From the NCBI GenBank assembly GCA_963703855.1, contig CAVPFW010000021.1, positions 1 through 64,000 of the forward strand: 64,000 nucleotides of DNA, written 5' to 3'. Positions 16,583-26,378 of this stretch are shown here, piece after piece. Source of the stretch: AP-15 sp963703855. Lineage in GTDB: Bacteria; Pseudomonadota; Alphaproteobacteria; ATCC43930; CGMCC-115725. A program made the translations under genes and the position numbers. Positions within the stretch are counted from its first letter, which is position 1. Every line of letters begins with the position of its first letter. The notes beneath the pieces are model-generated. The model saw only the letters and a list, made by a program, of their open reading frames with translations. It was not told where the DNA came from and made no database searches.

Positions 16583-17056
16583 TCACTCTCCCGGACCCTG
16601 GCGAAACACCTGATCGGCGGTTTTCTGCTGCGCCGGCGTCAGGCTCGCGTAGAGCGCTTCGAGCGGCGGCAGCAGGCGTTTCAACCCGTCGAGCTCCTGG
16701 GCGCCGACCTGGATGGCGACTTGCAGATCGTCGACCGCGCTGGGGTTCGCTGCCGGCGGGCTGGCCGGCGTCATCCGGGCATTCGCCCTCATCACATTGG
16801 CGAGCGCGGCAAAGCGCGGCTCCTGCGCCGGCGTGATCTGCAGCCGCTGGTGAAGCTGGGCGATGTTGGCCTCGACATTCTGCGCGGGCGCCGCGGCGGA
16901 CGGCGCCTGGACCGGCAGCACAGCGCGCGGCGCATGCCCAGGCGCTGCGGCTCCCGCCCCGGCGGCCCGAGACGGAGAGTTTGCGGCGAGCAGCAAGACC
17001 GCCGCCAAGCCGCTAGCGATCAGCTTCCGGCCGGTAGAAACCATCGACAGTGACAT
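16583..17056 (-). CDS. Exported LTXXQ-motif (Spy/CpxP-like) protein
   Basis: A 157-residue protein with a Sec signal peptide (GLAAVLLLAANSPSRAAGA, cleavage near AAG) and an alpha-helical mature part with two copies of the LTXXQ-like motif: LQITPAQEPRF and LTPAQQKTADQVF. Spy/CpxP-type proteins are periplasmic chaperones or stress sensors; this one is inferred to be so. I chose the ATG at 17056 so the signal begins normally; 14 more codons are open upstream. Confidence 0.78.
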   Translation of the reverse strand: MSLSMVSTGRKLIASGLAAVLLLAANSPSRAAGAGAAAPGHAPRAVLPVQAPSAAAPAQNVEANIAQLHQRLQITPAQEPRFAALANVMRANARMTPASPPAANPSAVDDLQVAIQVGAQELDGLKRLLPPLEALYASLTPAQQKTADQVFRQGPGE

Positions 17057-17125
17057 CGTGCAAAACCCTTTCGCTCGCCGTCCGCCATAGGCCTGCACCG
17101 GGCGAGCGGCGGTTACAAGACCCGG

Positions 17126-18340
17126 CTAGCCGGGGGCGGCGCCCTGGGTCTGCACTTCGAGCATGTAGAGGGACTGGCTCGCGGCCATGAACAGGCGGTC
17201 GCGCTTGGGGCCGCCAAAGGCGAGATTGGCGCAAACCTCGGGCAGGCGGACGCGGCCGATCAATTTGCCGGCCGGGTTGAACACCAGCACCCCGGCATAG
17301 CCGAGGGGTGCGTTCGAGCTGCACCACAGGTTGCCCACGACATCGGCGCGCATGCCGTCCGGCCCGCATTTGACGCCGTCCACGGTCATGTCGGTGAACA
17401 GCCGCATGTTGCCGGGCTTGGTCCCCTGCATGTCGAAGGCAAATATCACGCGGTTGCCGCCGGGCCCGGTGTCGCCCGGCCCCTTGCCGGTGCTGATCAC
17501 ATAGAGCGTCTTGTGATCGGGCGAAAAGCAGATGCCGTTGGGGTCGGGCAGCTGGTCTTCGGCGATCGCGACGTCGAGCGTGCCGTTGGGGTCCCAGCGG
17601 TAGACGTTGGTCGGCAACTCGCGCTTGCGCCCGCCGAGCGCCCCGGCGTTCTCGGCCCCGATGCGCGGGTTCAGGAGCCCTTGCGGGTTGGTCGGGCCGC
17701 CAGCCTCGTCGGGGTGGCCCTCGGGAATCAAATCGCCATAAGGCGGGTCGGTGAACCAGATGCTGCCGTCGGGATGGGGGACGAGGTCGTTCGGCGAATT
17801 GAGCGGCTTGCCCTGATACGAATCGGCGATCACGGTCATCGTGCCGTCGTGCTCCCAGCGCACCACGCGGCGAAAGAAATCCTCGGCCGACAATTGCCGG
17901 CCCTGATAATCGAACGAGTTGCCGTTGGTGTTGTAAGACGGGCGGCGGAACGGCGTGACCCGGCCGTCGTCCCAGATGTAGCGGTATTGCGTGTTGCCCG
18001 ACACATCGCTGAAGACGAGGTATTGACCCTGGCTCGACCAGGCCGGGCCCTCGGCCCACAATGCCCCGGTCCACACTCGCTGGATGCTGGCGATCGCCCG
18101 CCTCACCTGGTTGAACGACGGATCGACGACGATCACGTCGGGATCGGGATAGATCGACGGATGACCGCGCGCCCAATCGCGCGGCGGGCTGGTGACGACG
18201 CTCGCAGGGGTCGGAAGCGCGGCGTTCTGCTGGGCCAACGCGGGGCTGCGCGCCAAGGTCGCCGCGCCCGCCAGCCCAGCCGTTCCCGCCAAGATGGTGC
18301 GCCGCGACAGCGATTGCCTGTGGTCCTTGTTTTGGCTCAT
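17126..18340 (-). CDS. SMP-30/gluconolactonase-like exported protein
   Basis: A 404-residue six-bladed beta-propeller protein of the SMP-30/gluconolactonase/LRE family. The N-terminus is a Tat signal (SRRTILAGTAGLAGAATLA, then a cleavage-like ALAQQ), so it is exported folded. Metal-site segments typical of lactonases are seen: EGPAWSSQGQYLVFSD, SPNDLVPHPDGSIWFTDPPYG and LPDPNGICFSPDHK. It probably hydrolyses a sugar or other lactone in the periplasm. It is monocistronic and divergent from the deacylase-type amidohydrolase. Confidence 0.87.
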   Translation of the reverse strand: MSQNKDHRQSLSRRTILAGTAGLAGAATLARSPALAQQNAALPTPASVVTSPPRDWARGHPSIYPDPDVIVVDPSFNQVRRAIASIQRVWTGALWAEGPAWSSQGQYLVFSDVSGNTQYRYIWDDGRVTPFRRPSYNTNGNSFDYQGRQLSAEDFFRRVVRWEHDGTMTVIADSYQGKPLNSPNDLVPHPDGSIWFTDPPYGDLIPEGHPDEAGGPTNPQGLLNPRIGAENAGALGGRKRELPTNVYRWDPNGTLDVAIAEDQLPDPNGICFSPDHKTLYVISTGKGPGDTGPGGNRVIFAFDMQGTKPGNMRLFTDMTVDGVKCGPDGMRADVVGNLWCSSNAPLGYAGVLVFNPAGKLIGRVRLPEVCANLAFGGPKRDRLFMAASQSLYMLEVQTQGAAPG

Positions 18341-18545
18341 CGTTCCCTCCCGAATATCGTTTTCGGCGAGATTGTGGACGCGCTTTCGCCGACAGGCAAT
18401 CGATTGGCCTGTTGCGTTGCGGCTCAGCCATGCGGGAGGGGCAGCCCATGTCCTCGATTTCGAGGTGCGCGGCCGCGCTGCGCCGCATGCTAGACTTTAT
18501 TTAGAAACGGGTCGATCTGTGATCCCGACAAGGAAAGGGGTAGCG

Positions 18546-20247
18546 ATGGCGTATGATCTGCTGATCAAGAACGGCCGCATCGTCGACGGCTCGGGGATGC
18601 CGGCGTTCCGCGGCGATGTCGGGATCAAGGACGGCAAGATCGCCGAGATCGGCAAATTGAGCGGCCCCGCCGCGCGCACGATCGACGCCGCCGGCCGGGT
18701 TGTCGCGCCGGGCTTTATCGACAATCACTGCCATTACGACGCGCAGGTTACCTGGGACCCGCTGTGCTCGTTTTCGTGCGACCACGGGGCCACTTCGGTG
18801 ATCTTCGGCAATTGCTCTTTGTCGTTGGCGCCGGTGCGCAAGGGCAAGGAAGAGCGGCTGTCCGAGTTCCTGTCCTATGTCGAAGCGATCCCGATGGAGG
18901 TATTGCGCACCCTCGAATTCGGTTGGGAGACGGTGCCCGAATATCTCGACCAGCTCGACCATCATCTCGGGGTAAATGTCGGCAACCTGATCGGCCACAC
19001 CGCGGTGCGCTATTACGTGATGGGCGACGACTGCCAGAAGCGCACGGCGACCGACGACGAGATCAAGCAGATGCAGGATCTCGTGCGCGACGGCATGAAG
19101 GCGGGGGCGCTCGGCGTTTCGGTGTCGCGCAACCAGGGTCATTTCGACCCGCAGGGCGTCCACATCCCGGCGATCTGGGCGGACGAGAAGGAAATCTTCG
19201 CAATCGGCGACGTGCTCCGCGAGCTGGGCACCGGGCTCATTCAGTCGGGCGGCGGCAACGGCGCCGAGATGAAGGACGGGCTGATGAGCCGGCTCTCCGA
19301 AGCGACCGGACGCGTCGTCGTCTACAACAATCTCGGTCAGACGATGCGCCGGCCCGACCAGTGGCAAAAGCACATGGCGCAGGTCGACGCGACCACCGCC
19401 AAGGGCATCCGCGCCTACCCGATGTGCACGCCGAACCGCATCACCGACTATTTCACGATGCGCAACACCCAGACGTTCCGCGGGCTGCCGGTGTGGCACC
19501 CGATCTGCCTGTCCTCGCCCGAGGAGATGCTGAAGGCCTATGCCGATCCCGAAATCCGCCGGAAGCTTCACGAGGAGGCGATCGAATTCAAGAACGGGCC
19601 GGCGATCGGCATCTGCAGCACCTGGTGGGATTACATGGTCCTGCAGAATGCGGTGTTGCCGAAGAACAAGCAGTATGAAGGCAAGACCCTCGGACAGATC
19701 GCCAAGGCGCAGGGCAAGGGCATCATCGACGCCTTCCTCGACCTGGTCGTCGAGGAAAATCTCGACAGCGAATGGCTGCACGGCGAGAACAATGTCGACG
19801 AAGCCGCTGTCGCCAAGATCCTGACCTATCCGAACGCGATCATCGGGCTCTCGGATGGCGGGGCGCATGTGCAGTTCCAGAGCGGCTTCGGCTTCTCGAC
19901 CCGGCTGCTCGCTGAATGGGTGCGCGAGAAGCAGGTCATGACCCTGGAGCAGGCGGTGCGGCGGCTGACCTTCGAACTCAGCCTCGACCTTCGGGCTCTA
20001 CGACCGCGGCCTGCTGCGGCCAGGAATGGTCGCCGACATCGTGATTTTCGATCCGGATACGGTGCGCCCGCTGCCGCTCGAAGTGCTGCACGACTTCCCG
20101 ACCGGCGCCAAGCGCATCAAGGAGCCGGCCGAGGGCATTCACATGACCATCGTCAACGGGCAGGTGCTGCTCGAAGACGGCAAGCACACCGGCGCATTGC
20201 CCGGCCGGGTATTGCGCAACACCTACTATCAGGGCATCCGGGCGTAA
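18546..20247 (+). pseudogene. D-aminoacylase-type amidohydrolase, frameshifted
   Basis: An amidohydrolase of the N-acyl-D-amino-acid deacylase type: YDLLIKNGRIVDGSG, the metal-binding GFIDNHCHYDAQ, and a long TIM-barrel through LSDGGAHVQFQSG. After the barrel, the frame breaks at base 19980 (CTCAGCC where CTCGCC would be expected). The rest of the C-terminal domain (ASTFGLYDRGLLRPGMVADI through the final YYQGIRA) is in the +1-shifted frame. One inserted base explains everything, and the protein is otherwise complete at about 566 residues. It is either a fresh pseudogene or an assembly error. Confidence 0.82.
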
Positions 20248-20260
20248 AGACCCGAGCCGG

Positions 20261-20410
20261 CCCTCACCCTTCCCATCGCCGTCGCGACGGGCCCCTTCCC
20301 TCTCCCGCAATGCGGGAGAGGGTGGCTCGCGCTGCGAGACGGGTGAGGGGAGAGCGCAGTCCCTCGCAGGGCGGATCTCGATCCGCGTAGTTGGCGGGTC
20401 AAGACCCGCC
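20261..20410. repeat. Composite palindromic repeat cluster
   Basis: An element at 20261-20350 has terminal inverted repeats CCCTCACCC/GGGTGAGGG and an inner hairpin CCCTCTCCCGC-AAT-GCGGGAGAGGG. It is followed by two separate palindromes, GCGGATCTCGATCCGC (20371-20386) and GGCGGGTCAAGACCCGCC (20393-20410). The first element shares its ends and core with the insertion inside cofGH. Confidence 0.8.
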
Positions 20411-20479
20411 CTACGGCGACTCTCTCTGGGGGCGACGAAAAGGGGCTAACTGTTTAAGAACGAACGAGGGAGAACAGTG

Positions 20480-21293
20480 ATGCCGACATTCCGCCCGACC
20501 CCCGATCTCGAGATGTATTACGAGGTCCGACGACTTCACCGACCCGTGGGTTCGGGCGGAAACGATCCTGATGCTGCACGGCAATGCCGAAAGCGGGGCG
20601 GCGTGGTACGGCTGGGTCCCGGCGCTCGCCCGCAAATATCGGGTCGTGCGGCCGGATATGCGCGGTTTTGGCGCGTCGACGCCGATGCCGCGCGAGTTTC
20701 CGTGGACCCTCGACACCATTATCGACGATTTCGTCCGGCTGATCGATCATCTCGGCGTCGATCGCTTTCATCTGGTCGGCGCCAAGATCGGCGGCACCGT
20801 CGCCCGCGCCTTTGCCGCGCGCCGTCCCGAGCGGGTCAAGACCCTGACCGTGGTCGGCACGCCGCCGCCATTGCGTGCCGGCGCCGCCGAACGCGTCCCC
20901 GAACTGAACGCGGCGTTCGAGCGCGACGGGGTCGAGGCCTGGGCGCGCCAGACCATGGGCGGCCGCCTCGGCAGCGATTTTCCGGCCGAAGGCGTCGAGT
21001 GGTGGATCAAATTCATGGGCCGCACCGCGGTCTCGACCCAGCTCGGCTTTATGAAGACGATTGCCTGCGCCGATATTCGCGCCGATGTGCCGAAGATCCG
21101 CTGCCCGACCCTGGTCGTCACCACCGACGGCAGCGGGCTCGCCTCGGTCGACGACACGCGGGCCTGGCAGCAGCAGATCCCGAACTCGACCCTGCTGGTG
21201 TTGCCCGGCAACTCCTATCACGTGGCCGCGACCCACGCCGAGCGCTGCGCCGCGGCGACCCTCGAGTTCATCGCGCGCAACCCCGGCGCCTGA
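20480..21293 (+). pseudogene. Alpha/beta hydrolase, frameshifted near its N-terminus
   Basis: An alpha/beta-hydrolase of about 270 residues. The start (PTFRPTPDLEMYYEV) is in one frame; from base 20528 (GTCCGAC where GTCGAC fits) it continues in another as DDFTDPWVRAETILMLHGNAES. Oxyanion HGN, the strand RPDMRGFG, and the elbow region VGAKIGG follow; the usual nucleophile elbow Ser is Lys/Ile-replaced (GxKxGG rather than GxSxGG), so hydrolase activity is doubtful. One extra C explains the break. It lies 230 bases after another frameshifted gene. Confidence 0.75.
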
Positions 21294-21514
21294 GCCGCGC
21301 CAGCTGGGGTCGCGGCGCGAGGCGGCGCCTCGCCCGTGATTCTATGCGTCAGCGCGCGCGAGGGCGATGCTGCCGCAGTTTTTGTTTTTGAGAAACCAGC
21401 CATGGCAGTGCGGTTGCGCACGCCGGCGTTGTTGGCGTAACTCTGGGCTCGCGTCATAAAGTATGGTCGACGCGCTCCCCTTCACGACCAGAACGGACCG
21501 ACGGATTTCGTCCG

Positions 21515-24004
21515 ATGAGCATTGGAGAAAAGAGTTTTGCCGAGGCCGGCATCCCGCCCGCAATCGCGGACCTGCCGGCAACCGAGGCAGATGTCTGCGA
21601 ATTCGAGGCGACTGTTCTGGCCAAGCTGACCTTGGCGGTCGGCAAGGACGCGGCGGCGGCGACCGATCGCGACTGGTTTGTCGCTACCGCGCTCGCCCTG
21701 CGCGACCGCATCATCCATCGTTGGCTGGCGGCCGACCGCGCCAGCCAGGCTAAAGGGCGAAAGCGCGTCTATTACCTGTCGCTCGAGTTCCTGATCGGGC
21801 GGCTGTTCAGCGATGTCGTCGAAAATCTGCGGCTGACCGAGATCGTCCGGGTGGTGCTCGGCGATCTCGGCGTGGATCTCGGTCGGATGCGCGCCGCGGA
21901 ACCCGATGCAGCACTCGGCAATGGCGGTCTCGGCCGGCTCGCGGCCTGCTTTATGGACAGCATGGCGGCATTGGGGATCCCCGCCTGCGGCTATGGCATC
22001 CGTTATGACCACGGCCTGTTTCGCCAGGTCATCAAGGACGGCTGGCAGCACGAGTATCCCGAGCATTGGCTATCGTTCGGCAATCCTTGGGAATTCGAGC
22101 GCCCGGAAGTGGTCTACGATGTCCACTACGGCGGTCGGGTCGACCGGGCCGCCTCGACGACGGGCCGGCCGCGTTCGGTCTGGCACCCCGCGGAAACCAT
22201 TCAGGCGGTGGCCTATGACACCCCGATCGTCGGCTGGCGCGGGCGGCACGTCAATCTGCTGCGGCTGTGGTCGGCCCGCGCGGTCGATCCGCTGCGCCTC
22301 GACATGTTCAACAAAGGCGATCATATAGCAGCGCTCTCGCAGCAGGCGCGCGCCGAAGCGATCTCCAAAATACTCTACCCGAGCGACGACACGGCATCGG
22401 GGCGCGAACTGCGCCTGCGGCAGGAGTATTTTTTCGTCGCGGCGTCGGTCCAGGATCTCGTGCGCCTCCACGTTCGCAGCTACGGCAGCGTCTCGGCCTT
22501 GCCGCAGCAGGCCGCGATCCACCTCAACGACACTCATCCGAGCATCGCTGTGGCCGAGCTGATGCGCGTCCTTGTCGATCTTTATCACGCGCCCTGGGAC
22601 GAGGCGTGGAGGATCACCCAGGCGGCCTGCTCCTATACAAACCACTCGCTGTTGCCCGAGGCGCTGGAAAGCTGGCCGGTGGCGCTGTTCGAACGGGTTC
22701 TGCCGCGCCATCTCGAAATCATCTACGCGCTCAACGGCGATCACCTCGCCGCGGTGCGGCAGCGCGAGCCGGGAAATTCCGCCCGCCTCGCCGCGGTTTC
22801 GCTGATCGACGAAGCCGAGGGCGGGCGGGTGCGCATGGGCCAGCTCGCATTTTTGGGCTCGCACCGGGTCAATGGCGTGTCGGTCCTGCACACCGAGCTG
22901 ATGCGCGCGACCGTGTTCAGCGATTTTCACGGGCTGTACCCGGACCGCATCGTCGACAAGACCAACGGCATCACCTTTCGCCGCTGGCTGCACCAGGCGA
23001 ACCCGCTGCTGACGAAACTGTTGTGCGAGGTCTGCGGCGCCGACATCCTCGACGATCCGGCTTTCCTCGGCCGCCTTGCCGATCATGCCGATGACCGCGA
23101 CTTGCAGCAACGGCTGGCGGCGGTCAAGCACGCCAACAAGCGCGCGCTCGCCCGGATCGTTCGCGACCGCCTCGGGCTGCGCCTCGATCCGGCCGCGCTG
23201 TTCGACGTGCAGATCAAGCGGATCCACGAATACAAGCGGCAATTGCTGAATTTGCTCGAAACCATCGCCCGCTACCAGGCGATCCGAGCCGATCCGGACC
23301 GGGACTGGATGCCGCGGGTAAAGATATTCGCCGGCAAGGCGGCTCCCAGCTATCTGCAGGCAAAATTGATCATCAAGCTCGCCAACGACATGGCCGCGGT
23401 GATCAACAACGATCCGCTGGTGCGCGACCGGCTCAAGCTCGTGTTCCTGCCGAACTACAATGTCAGCCTGGCCGAAGCGATCATTCCGGCCGCCGATGTG
23501 TCGGAGCAGATCTCGACCGCGGGACTGGAGGCTTCCGGCACCGGCAACATGAAGCTGGCGCTGAACGGAGCCTTGACGATCGGGACCCTCGACGGCGCCA
23601 ATATCGAGATCCGCGACCGGGTCGGCGAGGAGAACATCGTCATCTTCGGCCTGCGCGCCGGGGAAGCGGCCGAGCGCTGCCGCGCCGGGCTCGACGCGAC
23701 GGACGCGATCGACGCGTCGCCCGAGCTCGCCCGGGTCATCGAGGCGGTGCAGACCGGCATGTTTTCGCCCGAAGAACCGGACCGCTTCGATCGCCTGACC
23801 AACCGGCTGCGATATGCCGACCGCTACATGGTGGCGGCGGATTTCACCGCGTATTGCGCAGCGCAGCGGCGGCTCGACGAGCTGTGGCGCACGCCGGGCG
23901 GCTGGGGCCGCGCCGCCATCATGAACATCGCCGGCATGGCCTGGTTCTCCTCCGACCGCACGATCGGCGAATACGCCCGAGACATTTGGCACGTGCCGGT
24001 GTGA
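21515..24004 (+). CDS. glgP: Glycogen/starch alpha-glucan phosphorylase
   Basis: An 829-residue pyridoxal-phosphate phosphorylase that releases glucose-1-phosphate from alpha-1,4-glucan ends. GT35 signatures are complete: ALGNGGLGRLAACFMDS near the N-terminus, YGIRYDHGLFRQ, KTNGITFRRWL, and the PLP-lysine motif EASGTGNMKLALNGALTIG followed by GANIEI. Length is normal for the family. It stands alone here, with no glgBXCA neighbours, so its regulation is not apparent from context. Confidence 0.95.
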   Translation: MSIGEKSFAEAGIPPAIADLPATEADVCEFEATVLAKLTLAVGKDAAAATDRDWFVATALALRDRIIHRWLAADRASQAKGRKRVYYLSLEFLIGRLFSDVVENLRLTEIVRVVLGDLGVDLGRMRAAEPDAALGNGGLGRLAACFMDSMAALGIPACGYGIRYDHGLFRQVIKDGWQHEYPEHWLSFGNPWEFERPEVVYDVHYGGRVDRAASTTGRPRSVWHPAETIQAVAYDTPIVGWRGRHVNLLRLWSARAVDPLRLDMFNKGDHIAALSQQARAEAISKILYPSDDTASGRELRLRQEYFFVAASVQDLVRLHVRSYGSVSALPQQAAIHLNDTHPSIAVAELMRVLVDLYHAPWDEAWRITQAACSYTNHSLLPEALESWPVALFERVLPRHLEIIYALNGDHLAAVRQREPGNSARLAAVSLIDEAEGGRVRMGQLAFLGSHRVNGVSVLHTELMRATVFSDFHGLYPDRIVDKTNGITFRRWLHQANPLLTKLLCEVCGADILDDPAFLGRLADHADDRDLQQRLAAVKHANKRALARIVRDRLGLRLDPAALFDVQIKRIHEYKRQLLNLLETIARYQAIRADPDRDWMPRVKIFAGKAAPSYLQAKLIIKLANDMAAVINNDPLVRDRLKLVFLPNYNVSLAEAIIPAADVSEQISTAGLEASGTGNMKLALNGALTIGTLDGANIEIRDRVGEENIVIFGLRAGEAAERCRAGLDATDAIDASPELARVIEAVQTGMFSPEEPDRFDRLTNRLRYADRYMVAADFTAYCAAQRRLDELWRTPGGWGRAAIMNIAGMAWFSSDRTIGEYARDIWHVPV

Positions 24005-24120
24005 TGGAAGCGGCCGGCCCCGCTCGATCGGCAGCTCAGCGAAGCCGCTTCGGCACTGGGCGTGACCACGGCCCTGCTTCGAGCGCCAAGCCGGGAACGC
24101 AGCGCAGTGCCCGGTGCATC

Positions 24121-24228
24121 GCGTAGGGTGGGTTGAGCAACGAGGCTGGGCATTTATAGTCGAAGAGGATGGATCGAGGCCGTGCGTCCTTCGAGACGGC
24201 CGCTTGCGCGGCCTCCTTCAGGATGACG
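24121..24228. repeat. Two dispersed-repeat fragments in the glgP-peptidase gap
   Basis: 24121-24142 is a half copy of the palindrome at 3020-3104 (GTAGGGTGGGTTGAGCAACG). 24182-24228 holds a separate hairpin, GTCCTTCGAGACGGCCGCTTGCGCGGCC..., of a kind common between genes in related bacteria. The remainder of the 370-base gap (24005-24373) shows nothing recognisable. Confidence 0.6.
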
Positions 24229-24373
24229 TCTTTCCCAATGCCATCAAACACACACGGTCATGCCGACGAGCACTTCGGCGAAGCCGGAGCGCGTCTCGAA
24301 GCACGCACGATGGCCGATGCAGCATGATTTTTGCCCAGCCTCAGCAGTGACACCCGCCCTAGGTGCTGCGTGC

Positions 24374-26350
24374 TCATGATGACGCGCGGAATTCGAGGCG
24401 CTGGTCGGTCAAAAAGGTGGCGTAGAAATAGAGCTCGGCGTCGAGCGCGCGCTTGATGTTGTCGGCACGGCGAAACCCATGCTGCTCGCCGTCGAACAGC
24501 AGATAGAGCGACGGGATCTGCCGTCGGCGCAGGGCCTCGACCATCGCCTCGGCCTGTTGCGGCGGGACCACCCGGTCCTCGGCGCCCTGGAAAAAGGCGA
24601 CCGGCACCGACAACAGCCGCGCGCTGTGGACCGGGGAGCGGGCAACGTACAGATCCCGGCATTCGGGGTAGGGCCCGATCAGGCCGTCGAGGTAATGCGC
24701 CTCGAATTTGTGCGTGTCCTTGGCCAGGGCTTCGAGGTCGCTGACTCCATAATAGCTGGCGCCGGTCTTGAATTCCTTGCGGAAGGTCAGCACCGCGAGC
24801 GTGGTGTAGCCGCCGGCGCTGGCGCCGCTGATCGCCCATCGCTCCGGATCGACGACTTGTCGCGTCTGCGCCAGATAGCGCGCGCCGTTGACGCAGTCGG
24901 CGACGTCGACAATGCCCCAATTCCCTTGCAGCCGCAGGCGGAACTCGCGGCCATAGCCGGTGCTGCCGCCGTAATTGACGTCGAGGACGGCGAAGCCGCG
25001 GCTGGTCCAATATTGCGTGCCCCAGCTGAGCATCGCGGATGCCGCGGCAGTCGGGCCGCCGTGGCAATGCACGATCAGCGGCGGCAATTCGCCCTCGGGT
25101 GCGGTGAAATCGACGTTGCGCGGCGGGTAGAACAGGCCGTAGGCCTGCAGGCCGCCGTCGGTGTCGAAGGTCACCGGTTCCGGCACGGACAGGCAGCCGC
25201 GATAGGCCTCCGTGTCCTGCGTGGTCGAGAGCTTCAGGGCCGTGATCCGGCCCGAAGCGAGGTCGAGCTCGACGATGGCCGGCGGGCTGGTCGGCGAGCC
25301 GCCGCGGAAATAGACATGTCCCGCGGCGGCGCACACCGAGGAAATGTCCTCATAGGGTATCGCGATCGGCCGGGCTTCCAGTGAGGCCGGATCGACCGTG
25401 CTCAAGCTGTGGACGCCATTCTGCACATAGCAGCAGACCAGAAGCTGCGCCGAGTCGAAGGCGAATGTCGACATGCGGAAATTCCACTGCGGCCGGCCGA
25501 ACTCCGCCGCCAGCGGATAGACCGGCTCCAGCGCGTCGCCGCGAGCGCGGAACAAATTCCACCACCGGCCGGCGCTCCCGTGCTGGGCGCGGTCGCAAAC
25601 GAAATAGAGCGTGCCGTCCGGCGACCATTCGGGCTGGAAGATCAACTCGTCATCCCCGCCGGCGACCAGCCATTTGCGCCCGACCGAGCCGTCCCGGTCG
25701 AGGTCGGCCACCCACAATTCGCAGCCGACCCAGGGCATGCTCGGGTGGTCCCATTCGAGCCAGGCGAGCCGGCTCCCATCCGGGCTGAGGCGCGGCGCCG
25801 CGTAGAAATCCCGGCCCGACTGTAAGATGCGCTGCGCCGGCGATCCGTCGAGCGGGATTTCCACCAAGGTGTTGACCGGTTCAAGCGCTCCGGTGGTGTG
25901 GTCCTCGCGCACCCAGATCATCCGCGCGCGTCCGCGATCCATTACCCCGTCCGCGTAGCGCAGCCCGCGCGGCCGGCCGGGCTCGGGAGTGATCGCCGCG
26001 GGTGCTGAGCCAAATTCCTGGCGGTAGAGGCGCTGATCGGCATCATTGCAGAAATAGACGATCCCAGCGCTGACCAGGTAGGCGCCGCCGCCATATTCGT
26101 GGACCCTCGTGCGCACATTGAAGGCGGGCTGGCCGCCGCTCGGCACGGGCGGGGTCACGTCGGCCAACGTGCCGTCTGCTGCGCGGCGGACGAGAACCGA
26201 TCGCCCGCCCTCCTGCGGGCGCGATTCCAGCCAGTAGACATCGCCGCTGTCGAGCAGGGTCTCGCCGAGCCCGACCGACGAGGCGACGATCAGGTCGGAG
26301 GTGATCGGCGAGGGCCAGGATCCATACGGCGCTGTCTTTGGTTCGGGCAT
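24374..26350 (-). CDS. S9-family prolyl oligopeptidase (acylaminoacyl/dipeptidyl peptidase type)
   Basis: A serine peptidase of about 658 residues. The N-terminal ~390 residues form a beta-propeller that gates the active site; the C-terminal alpha/beta-hydrolase domain has the nucleophile motif SGASAGGY, the acid in GAEDRVVPP and the histidine in GEQHGFR. No signal peptide, so cytoplasmic. I chose the ATG at 26350; an earlier start at 26398 would overlap the upstream FO synthase gene. Its position 28 bases after cofGH may be simple read-through rather than function. Confidence 0.88.
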   Translation of the reverse strand: MPEPKTAPYGSWPSPITSDLIVASSVGLGETLLDSGDVYWLESRPQEGGRSVLVRRAADGTLADVTPPVPSGGQPAFNVRTRVHEYGGGAYLVSAGIVYFCNDADQRLYRQEFGSAPAAITPEPGRPRGLRYADGVMDRGRARMIWVREDHTTGALEPVNTLVEIPLDGSPAQRILQSGRDFYAAPRLSPDGSRLAWLEWDHPSMPWVGCELWVADLDRDGSVGRKWLVAGGDDELIFQPEWSPDGTLYFVCDRAQHGSAGRWWNLFRARGDALEPVYPLAAEFGRPQWNFRMSTFAFDSAQLLVCCYVQNGVHSLSTVDPASLEARPIAIPYEDISSVCAAAGHVYFRGGSPTSPPAIVELDLASGRITALKLSTTQDTEAYRGCLSVPEPVTFDTDGGLQAYGLFYPPRNVDFTAPEGELPPLIVHCHGGPTAAASAMLSWGTQYWTSRGFAVLDVNYGGSTGYGREFRLRLQGNWGIVDVADCVNGARYLAQTRQVVDPERWAISGASAGGYTTLAVLTFRKEFKTGASYYGVSDLEALAKDTHKFEAHYLDGLIGPYPECRDLYVARSPVHSARLLSVPVAFFQGAEDRVVPPQQAEAMVEALRRRQIPSLYLLFDGEQHGFRRADNIKRALDAELYFYATFLTDQRLEFRASS

Positions 26351-26378
26351 GACGGCTTCGGCCGGCGGATTGCGAGGC

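Noticed and set aside
15182..20410. Possible CRISPR array from the repeated CTCTCCCGC palindromes
   Set aside because: Copies are scattered kilobases apart with no regular spacers and no cas genes; these are dispersed repeats.
22070..23992. A 640-codon minus-strand frame opposite glgP
   Set aside because: GlgP signatures on the plus strand are unambiguous; the antisense frame has none.
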